DNA of 64,000 nt from Icerya purchasi (lineage: Eukaryota; Arthropoda; Insecta; Hemiptera; Monophlebidae): the NCBI GenBank assembly GCA_039619475.1, contig CM077116.1:381200760-381264759 (forward strand), given 5' to 3'. How positions within the stretch are numbered: the stretch's first letter is position 1; each line of letters opens with the position of its first letter. Positions 56,371 to 64,000 of the stretch are shown piece by piece. The position numbers and the translations under genes are program-made. The notes beneath the pieces are model-generated. The model was not told where the DNA came from and ran no database searches. It worked only from the letters and a program-made list of their open reading frames with translations.

Positions 56371-57086
56371 TGAAGGACGTTCGAAAAGTAAGTTTCCCAA
56401 CCCTGTAAAACCGGTTAGAATAAACGGGAGTGGGAGCAGTCTCATTTTGTAACTACAACATTCAAGTTTAAATTAGTCCAAACCACAATACTGAATGTTT
56501 TTTTTCATTTTCGAGTTATACGTGAATTAATGATGAATGAAATTCTGAATGTTTCCGCCGACTGCGAGATGCGCTCAGTTATTCGTTTTTTTAAAAACCA
56601 TAAAAAAATTGCATCAATTGAAATTCATCGATCAATAAATAGTGCAAATCTATATGGTCCGGTGATGAGTGTTCAACATGTTCGTAAATGGTGTCGTGAA
56701 TCCCGAGGAGGTAGAACGAATATAGAGGATGAGCAACGGAGCGGCAGACCATCAGTAATCTTAGATGAACTGGTGCGAAAAGTTTAAAAAACTCTGCGAT
56801 CGGATCACCGCTAAACCATTTCCGATCTTCCTGACCAGTTTGCGAGTGTGGCACGAGATGGTACCGTGCAAAAAAATTCGAGACCAACGAGGAGTTGGAA
56901 AATTTCGTTCTTACATAAGTTAATTTCTCGACTACTCGACCAATGTTTAAATTTAAAAGGTGGAATATGTAGAAAAGTAAATAAAAGTATGCTGAATTCA
57001 ATGTGTCCGTTTTTTTTTGTTTTTTTTCTAGCTTTATTAGTTTCGAAAATAAAAAGTAGGGAAACTTACTTTTTAAACGGCCCTCG
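56371..57086 (+). mobile_element. mariner element, internally deleted (716 bp)
   Basis: The terminal inverted repeats of about 29 bp share tgaaggacgttcgaaaagta (left) against cgagggccgtttaaaaagta (complement of right) and then agtttccc. TA duplications flank at 56369-56370 and 57087-57088. The interior encodes the N-terminal part of a mariner transposase, then a truncated non-coding remainder. It is inserted in a LINE RT fragment. It belongs to a different subfamily from the 28554 copy, judging by its ends. Confidence 0.85.
56530..56787 (+). pseudogene. mariner transposase N-terminal DNA-binding region (85 codons)
   Basis: MRSVIRFFKNHKKIASIEIH, then GPVMSVQHVRKWCRESRGGR and NIEDEQRSGRPSV form the paired helix-turn-helix region that binds the terminal repeats, ending in the conserved linker. 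The frame stops at 56787 (KV then stop). RSDHR and SDLPDQFASV follow with breaks, equivalent to the next conserved block. The DDE-type catalytic domain is entirely missing. The element needs an outside transposase to move. Confidence 0.8.
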
Positions 57087-57310
57087 TATTTGCATCATCT
57101 TAGTTGGACGTCCGGGCTTTCCTAAGCACATTCACAGTTCTTTCCTGTTTACCGAATCGAACTCTATTCCAACATCGATGAAAGCAATGTAAATGCTTTG
57201 CTCTCTTAATTTTTCTATCGGTTGACGCACTGAAGAAACGATATACCACCTGCCTGCTTTACCTGAGTAAGTGCGACATTCAACATTTTTACGAAAATAC
57301 ATCTATGTAA

Positions 57311-57975
57311 GTAGATGCGTACAAAAGAGAAACATATAAGAAAGCTGGAATTGTGCCATTTAATTAAACTGGCTTCATTAATTCAAATAAGATCAGACAA
57401 TAGAAGGCGATGCGATAAATTCATAAACTGCCTGGGCGGAAAACATTTAGCTGTAAATTCTTTCGCCCGATACGAACGAAATTTCATTTTTGAAATTGTT
57501 AGAAAAAATAAAAAATTTCCATTATCCTCAGCGGAAATTTAAAAATCTCAATCCACCAGCACCGTAATGAATTCTTTACTTTTATCAGCGATACTTTTAA
57601 CGGCAGCTCAACACAACGATCGATCCCGCTATTTCATCGACTAGAAATAATACGTATATAACTCGTCAGAGCAATTATATAAAAGAAATTACCACAAAAT
57701 CGAATATGTCATAACTTCCCCGGTGTTATGATAGATTATCGGCGTAGTTATATGTTAATTGGACTATTTTCCTGGGAATCGGATGTTGCACACAATACTA
57801 GAAGAATTTTGCTGCGGACGGTTACGCTGTTACCAAGGGGTACCACAGATAGATTTTTCCGCGGCCCTGAACTTCGCTTTTTTTATGAATCACGTAAGAC
57901 GATATTAGGATACTTTACAAACGTAGACAAACTATATATCAGGTAGATGTAAACATAAAAAGGAATAGGTAAATG
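57311..57975. other. No gene seen
   Basis: AT-rich DNA. The open frames at 57315-57542 and 57728-57946 are not recognised and lie between LINE remnants. Confidence 0.35.
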
Positions 57976-59400
57976 CGGATGTTGACTTTAACCACTTTCA
58001 CATTCTTCCGCTCTTCTTCCTTTCTCATAAAAGGAGCAATGTTCTTGCCTTCGTCTCTGCCTCGGTGCTCTAAAATCTTCTCCGATACCAGCAGTTTTTA
58101 CTGAATCGAATGCGCTTCCCCGTTTCATCTGCAGGTTCTATTTGGGCTATTTTTTTCTTTCCAAGCGTCTACAATTAGCTTCTTCTATTCTTATCCTTTC
58201 CTACCTCACTATTTTGCAAAATTGGTGTTTTACTCTTAAGAAAATCCCTATCCTAGTTCATGTCACGTCTAAGCTCTTTCACACCTTACGTAACTTCCTC
58301 TAACAGTATTCCTTATTTGTCTTCCAATTTTGCTGAGCTTTCTCATCCTCCCATTATATCCTATCCCTCTACTGTCCCTAAGTCCCTTTCCAATTCACTA
58401 GCTTTTTCAAGAATTTCTTAGTGTCATTAATTCCCTTTTTCCCTCTCGTAGGATCATTTTTACGGCTGATTCAGAGGGGTCGAGTGGAGTTGAAGCCTCC
58501 TATATTCTATCGGACATCAATGTCTATGAATTATTTCGTCTTCATATTCTATCGGACATCAATGTCTACGAATTATTTCGTCTTCCTTCCTTCTCTATAC
58601 CGCCCTTATCGTTGAACTGATGGCCATCCTCTATGTGCCATTATTTATATTCCTTCACAACGCTCTATTCCCAATTACTTGATCATCTTCGACTTCATGT
58701 GTGCGCTTCAAGCAATTTCTGCAAATATTCCTGCTCATTCTTGCGACTTTGTCACTCTTTGCATACATATTCCCTTAATCTTCTTGCAAATCATTCCCCA
58801 TTCGTATCGATTTGCTTTGGATCCCTAATCACTAGGGAATGAAAAATAACGAATTGGCAAACTCCATGGCTCGGGTTGTTGCATCCTCCCGCCTCTATCT
58901 CGCTAAGATTCTTGTTTCCAACCTGTCTTGTCTATGTAAAACTTTCCATTCTAGACTCTGGTCAGATATTTATGTTCCGTCCTTCTTCAACAAACAGTTC
59001 CATTACACCCGTCCGTCCGGCCGAATCTTCTTGCTCACCCTTGCTTTTACGATTTCCCTTCACTCCGTCGTTCCGTTGTTGTGCCTATTGCTCGTTTGCG
59101 CCTTAACTACAGTTTTTTACCTTCATCACATTTTCCTTTTTCTTTTGTTTACCTTCCCGAACTGTCCTCTTCATACTACTTAATAGGCTATTTTTGTAAT
59201 CCTAATCATATGTTTTGCAAATATTCGTCTCTCTCGGCGGAACGTGCTTTCCTTTATTCTAATTAATTATCCCTCGGGCTTCCTACTCTTTACGACGCCT
59301 CCTACATCATATCATTTTCTTCGTTGCTAATTGTTTCAGTTCTTTATTCCGTCCCGTGTTTAACTAACCATTCCTCTTTCATACTGTTTCTGAGCGGAGG
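57976..59400 (+). pseudogene. Decayed LINE RNase H and C-terminal region, pyrimidine-rich
   Basis: The plus strand, rich in C and T, keeps RNase H landmarks in three frames. IFTADSEGSSGVEASYIL (from 58457) stands for the YTDGS block. YTALIVELMAILY (58599-58640) carries the catalytic Glu. LIIFDFMCALQAISANI (58681-58730) stands for the SDSxxALQAI block. WIPNH, then a stop, then GMKNNELANSMAR (58816-58870) is the WIPSHxGIxGNExAD block. A 42-bp in-frame tandem duplication sits at 58503-58586. Further on, RLRLNYSFLPS is near 59090 and SAERAFLYSN near 59240. The RT proper is not recognisable upstream. Old and non-functional. Confidence 0.55.
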
Positions 59401-59429
59401 TCCTTTGTCGACGTGCTCAAAAAATAATT

Positions 59430-59952
59430 TAAAACAAAATAATGCAGGAAAATGCATATGACGATTCTGCAAACCTCCCGCACAGTTAAATGACGATTTT
59501 CACGAATCGCAGATCAAACAGCATCAGTGTTTTCATCATTTGTTGACGTCGAAGGTCATCCTGATGTTGCATTTTCATCGACCGATGATCTTGCCGATTT
59601 GGAACGCGTAAACCACTCGTAACATTGTATTTTTCGGCTCATACAGCCTCCTTATGAGCTTGCTGAAACAATATCCATGTTTCAGAAAAAGATTTGTCAA
59701 TGTTGAAGCAAAATTTAATGTTGCAACGTTGGTTGTTCTACAAACTCTTCCATTTTCACTTTCCCACTGTTTGGTAGAGCGTTGACTGCGCATGTTCACT
59801 TGATCGCTCTGTTCGGTAACTGATCAAACTACTGTGTAATGCAGCGAGTGCCTCATTTCGTTTCGAAAGAATGCCGCTATGGCGCGCAAATTCAAATTTT
59901 ACATGGTTCAAACGCATTTTCAAAAGTTCGGTCTTTTTTTGAACAAACCTCG
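59430..59952 (-). mobile_element. mariner 5' part, truncated
   Basis: The right end at 59952 abuts TA and carries a terminal-repeat-like sequence read on the minus strand as cgaggtttgttcaaaaaaag followed by accgaacttttga. Transposase N-terminal blocks follow in broken frames: RCNIKFCFNIDKSFSETW near 59720-59667, FQQAHKEAV, SRKIQCYEWFTRSKSARSSV near 59630-59577, and RENRHLTVREVCRI near 59498. The catalytic domain and the other terminal repeat are absent beyond 59430. It is a third mariner, distinct in sequence from those at 28554 and 56371. Confidence 0.7.
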
Positions 59953-59954
59953 TA

Positions 59955-61633
59955 TAATCACGTTGCTACTAATACATATATATCTAGACTGATACAACAT
60001 ATAATCATATTTTACACATAAATATAGCGACACTGCTAATGCTTATTACATAAAAACGGAGAGAAGCCTTTTGTCGTCATGTCTTTTATTCTGTAGATGT
60101 AGCTCTTATTTCATCTTCAAACAATCGTAATGATATCTTAACTGTACTTAAGCCTTTAAAATAGGCTTTATGCCGGTAGTCGACCAGTCTAAAACGGATT
60201 TTCTAGATGTCGTCCACGATATATTCCTAAAGGAAAAAATTCCCCGTCTTCTTTTTTTTCCTGTTTTTCCCGTTAATTTCGGCTGTACCGAAACATATAG
60301 AAGTATTAGCTTTAACATGTCTGAATTTGTTATTATCTTACACACCTTTTTACACTGGTACTTTCCACGATATTTCTAATAAGCTGCGGCAACACTATAG
60401 TGTCCTTTATTTCCTGTTCTAAAAAAAAAAAAAAAGCTACAACTAGAGACATTCATGTAGAACAATTAGTATAGTATAGTTCAAAACGTTTTAAAAAAGT
60501 TTAGAGGGATTTATTTTAATGAGTGTCTAAGACAAATGAGAAAAATATTAATTCAGTATTCCAAGCTGATCTATATTAAATATTCTGATGTACGTACGAA
60601 CTATATAATTTCATAAATAAATAAAATTCGAAACATTAATATACGTTATAATTAAAAATGTAGACTCTTAGCGATGAATGTAATTTTAATTATTGATCGA
60701 GTTATCGGAAATTGGTCGGCATTTTTTCATTATAATTAACGCGTACGTTTAATGATTTGCGTTTCATTTGTTCAAGTATTAAGGGGAAAACAGTGATGCA
60801 GTAGCTTAAATTTAATTGGACGGGTTATATATCTGACGATGAAATCAGGAACTGTAGAAAAATGAAAACATTAGCTTATGTAAATATGGAATTTTCCGAC
60901 TGTCTGCAAAAATCTGGCGGAGTCAACAAACAGAGAAAAAAAAAATCGTATTACTACCTACATTTATGTCGTTAAATTTGCATATATGCTTACGGTAATT
61001 CCGCTATCAGCCACCATCAAGTACAGATATCGAGACTAGTGCACGTTCTAGTAGACGTTCCTTCTTAGCAGAACGTTGCAACGGCTGCTTATCACATTCC
61101 TACGGGTAAAACTAAAATGATATTTTTACATTAGCCATGGCCAATCCATAATCCTCCGGGGAGAAGAAATGCCGACACAACGCGTGCTAAGCAGAATTCG
61201 TAAAAATCTGGTTCTTTCTCAGTTTACGTTGATACTCCTTTTCAAATAACTGAAAATGCTCGCGGTTAAATTGAAAAACACAGCGCGCAAAAACGTTACA
61301 CAGTTATATCTGTGGAATTATTTCAGAAATCATTTTGCCGCATTGCAGTCTCGAACTTGCGGTTAAAAAATCCGAACGTAATCTAATCTCGGTAATAAGA
61401 GAACCAGACTAAAGCAATTAAACGGCTGCAGCATATCAGTGAATTGTGTTCTATAACACTCCTTTTATGTAACGAAAGTAACAAAAACAAAACATAAATA
61501 TAAATTACAAGTATCAATTTTTCGGACATTAATTATCCCTAACATTAATTACAAGTACGTAAAAATGTACGTAACACAAAAAAAAAAAAAAAGCATTTGT
61601 TCGACACTGAAAGTCGTTCATTAAAATCGAAAT
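59955..61633. other. No gene seen
   Basis: AT-rich DNA with A-runs near 60421-60435. Overlapping frames on both strands at 60148-60379 are unrecognised. Confidence 0.35.
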
Positions 61634-61828
61634 TGCATGATGTAAATACTTTACGGGGACAAGTGCGTTTAGAAAATGGAATATATTTATTTCAAACGTA
61701 CAACGCTTATTCGCTTCTGATGATGATCAGTAGTAGCTGACCGAAAGGTTAAGCGTTCTATATTTTTGAATTAAACACCATTTCATTTTCTAAACGCACT
61801 TGTCCCCGTAAATTATTCACAGCATGCA
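61634..61828. repeat. Fold-back repeat with perfect 28-bp core arms
   Basis: 61651-61678 (ttacggggacaagtgcgttt and on) is the exact reverse complement of 61784-61811. Pairing extends outward with a few mismatches to about 45 bp (61634-61678 / 61784-61828). The loop of about 105 bp contains tgatgatgatcagtagtagc and tgaccgaaaggttaagcg, a motif style I have seen in arthropod repeats. It is likely a small non-autonomous element; no clean target duplication was found. Confidence 0.7.
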
Positions 61829-64000
61829 CTGCGAAAGTTTTAAACGTTTTTCAAAATTACATTTTTCAGAATATCGGTAATTCATTATTTAAGTGAACGA
61901 GATTTGGTTAATTGTGATTTAATACTTTATCGCGTTTATTCATATCGAATTCTTCGATAAAAAAAGTAGAGACTTCGATGTTGTTGTTTTATTTTTTTTT
62001 GCAATTTTCAGTAAAGTTAAATTTTTAATAATAATGCCGTTTAACATATAATTACGTAATACGATGTATTTAACAGTAGAATAATGATAAATACAGACCT
62101 ACGGTATTTTTATGAATATCAAAAGGTTTCAAAAGAAATATTTTTAATCACGACTAATATTTGCCGAGATAGCAACAATTAGGAAATTAACTTATAAATT
62201 GTCGAACAGTCTTAAAGTGAGATTAAAAAAAAAAAAAATTTTAAAAATTTCGATATCAAACATTAATACGAGTGTGTCACGGGGGAAACCTGTTTATAAA
62301 TTATTCGGTCGAGTGAACGTTAGTTAAACACTTGTTTTTCTCGATATCGTCATCTGTCATTTCTTATTTCAGGCTGCTTCCTACACTAAATGGAAACAAT
62401 CGAAATATTAAGTTATGTTTTACCGATAGCGATGCAACTATTATTAATGATATATAAACGATTTTATTTAATTACAAGGCGTTCGTTAATTACATCAATC
62501 ACGCTAAACAACCGTATTTCTTAACAGTGTACTACTAACGGTTTTGTACAACTACGAATTAAGCCATCCTCCCCGGTGTATCGTGATCGTATATATTTAG
62601 AAAAATAAAAATGAAAAAAAAAAAACTAAAGTTAACCGCTACTAATAAGCGGTTCTAATTAAATAATATTGTTTTCAATCTCACGCTTAATTACGAGTGT
62701 GTTTCTTTTATAATACCTGCGTGACAGTCGTTACTTTTCCCGTTATTGTGATTAAAGTTGATTAGGTCCTTTTTTGCGAAATTACTTTTTTTACTTTTTT
62801 TCCCCATGTTAGTCAAAAATATTTCGCAACCGATAAATTTCATTCACAGTATGCGTAGCAATTTTTGTTATAATTCCTTTTTACGCAACATGTAAAGAGT
62901 AAAAATGTTTTTTTTTTCTCTTTTTTCTTCTTTGACTCAACGACTAAACGCAAAAATGTCACAAGATATTTCGTTACTTTCAACGTAAAAACATATACAT
63001 ATAGTGTATACATAGGTGCATCAAACTTCCTTGACCGTCCGTCTTTTTCCTTCTAAAACTCTTTTTTAGAAAAATGGTTTTTAATTGACTGCGTCATTCT
63101 TCGCCGTGCTTTATTAGAAAAAAAAGAATCTTAGCAATTGTACAGCGCAGCTATTAACAACCCTTTTTAATCTTTTATAAAGTAACGGGACCTAATTATA
63201 GGACAAAAAATGTAGTGCATAAGAATAATGTAGTTATTAACAAAACTTGATCCTTCGGATTTGCTATGAAACCCCATCTCGATTCTCCCCAAACAATAGG
63301 AGTTTTATAACACTTCTAGAAAAAAAAAAAAAAAAGAAAAAAGGAGTAAATTTGTGGTCACCTTTTCGGAATTATATTCGATCGCATCGGTAAAAGCTGC
63401 GAACTTTCGAATCAAATGTCTCAGCCTTAAATATTCGATGAAATTTCAAGCGATCGAGTTAAATTTCCCGAAGGAAAGCTCTCTGAGAAGTGGAAGAAAA
63501 CGGTTGCTTTTTTAACGGATAATTGGAAATCGGCAGCTAGTTTTAAAATTATCGTTTCTTCTCTCGGATTGAAGAATTTTACGTTTGGTGTACTCGTATA
63601 TAAACAAACTCTCGACTGATTTGAAATTTGCAAGTTACTGAAAAACGATATACCTTTTTTTCCCCTACTTCTGCAAATAAGTCTGCTCCGAATAGGGGCA
63701 CGGGCTTAATGCATGACGTCGCATATAAAAAGATATCACTTTATGAAAATATCTGAAATGCTTGAAAAATCGCCTGTCCCACTTTTCATTTCTAATGAAA
63801 ACTGCGGTCGGACATAAAACGAAAAATGAATAAAAAACGGCTGCATAATAAATAATAAAATGAACGACGTTAAATATAATGTGTAAATTATCTGTGAATA
63901 TTACTTAATTTAATGTTATTTTTTTTTTGAATTCAATAAAGAGTAGCGTTACGCGTTACTTTTTATTAAGGTGCCAGTTTGGCGCACCTACACTGAATTA
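61829..64000. other. No gene seen
   Basis: AT-rich DNA with several poly-A and poly-T runs. The last bases (63966-63988) contain a small 6-bp stem (aggtgc / gcacct) that may be the edge of something outside the window. Confidence 0.35.

Larger units (their letters stand above)
56166..57310 (-). pseudogene. LINE RT palm fragment, split by a mariner
   Basis: Between 57310 and 57089 the minus strand encodes SSVRQPIEKLREQSIYIAFI then DVGIEFDSVNRKEL, which matches the LYIAFIDLTKAFDSVNR palm block, although the usual KAFD Lys-Ala reads Ile-Glu. LGKPGRPTKMMQI follows. After removing the mariner (56371-57086 and one TA), the reading continues with IKDSHNGI, where the family has IIRSFHDGM. Then TRVRQVCALVATFFNF appears near 56315, the GVRQGCVLAPTLFNF loop. 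The FADD motif and thumb are not recognisable. An old, eroded copy of another LINE family. Confidence 0.65.

Noticed and set aside
63966..63988. Terminator-like hairpin at the window end
   Set aside because: Only a 6-bp stem and no transcript context.

Overview
The window reads as non-coding, transposon-rich DNA from an arthropod, most likely an insect. It is AT-rich but keeps many CpG dinucleotides. It carries LINEs of the R1, I, Jockey and CR1-like groups (R1 and Jockey are largely arthropod clades), mariner, hAT and pogo-like DNA transposons, and a tRNA-derived SINE. I could not recognise any host gene, rRNA or functional tRNA gene. Every long open frame that I can identify belongs to a mobile element.

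Layout. 1-2150: minus-strand CR1-like LINE (A). 2574-3925: arthropod-type dispersed repeat. 6370-6650: hAT-type MITE with an 8-bp target duplication. 11634-11816: fold-back repeat. 12728-13091: tRNA-derived SINE with a perfect 12-bp target duplication. 14499-15900: two abutting LINE fragments, one on each strand; the second is another copy of A. 17101-22850: minus-strand LINE B, split by plus-strand R1-like LINE E (17367-19944). 28554-29335: internally deleted mariner. 29567-34556: an old (TA)n tract that has received a hAT element, a pogo-like element and an R1-like LINE (F) one after another. 34557-35836: repeat with a degenerate ~190-bp tandem array. 38590-39460: rearranged B-like LINE remnant. 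39495-40075: two tandem copies of a ~250-bp repeat also seen at 29370. 44370-46035: large fold-back element with arms of about 0.5 kb, itself hit by a LINE 3' end. 47700-55744: Jockey-like LINE C, whose ORF1 is split by a 5.4-kb, nearly intact I-group LINE D. 55760-59952: decayed LINE pieces, a mariner inside a reverse-transcriptase fragment, and a third mariner fragment.

The best supported result is a set of nested insertions that can be ordered in time: E into B, D into C, a mariner into a LINE RT, a LINE 3' end into the fold-back arm, and three elements into one (TA)n tract. For E/B, D/C and the mariner/RT pair, the host element's reading resumes on the far side of the insert, which is strong internal proof. 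Element D looks youngest, with only two reading-frame breaks in 5.4 kb and all reverse transcriptase and RNase H catalytic residues present. An unexpected signal is that the 5' untranslated regions of C and D, which belong to different LINE groups, share five short sequence blocks in the same order. Intervening stretches hold no recognisable gene.
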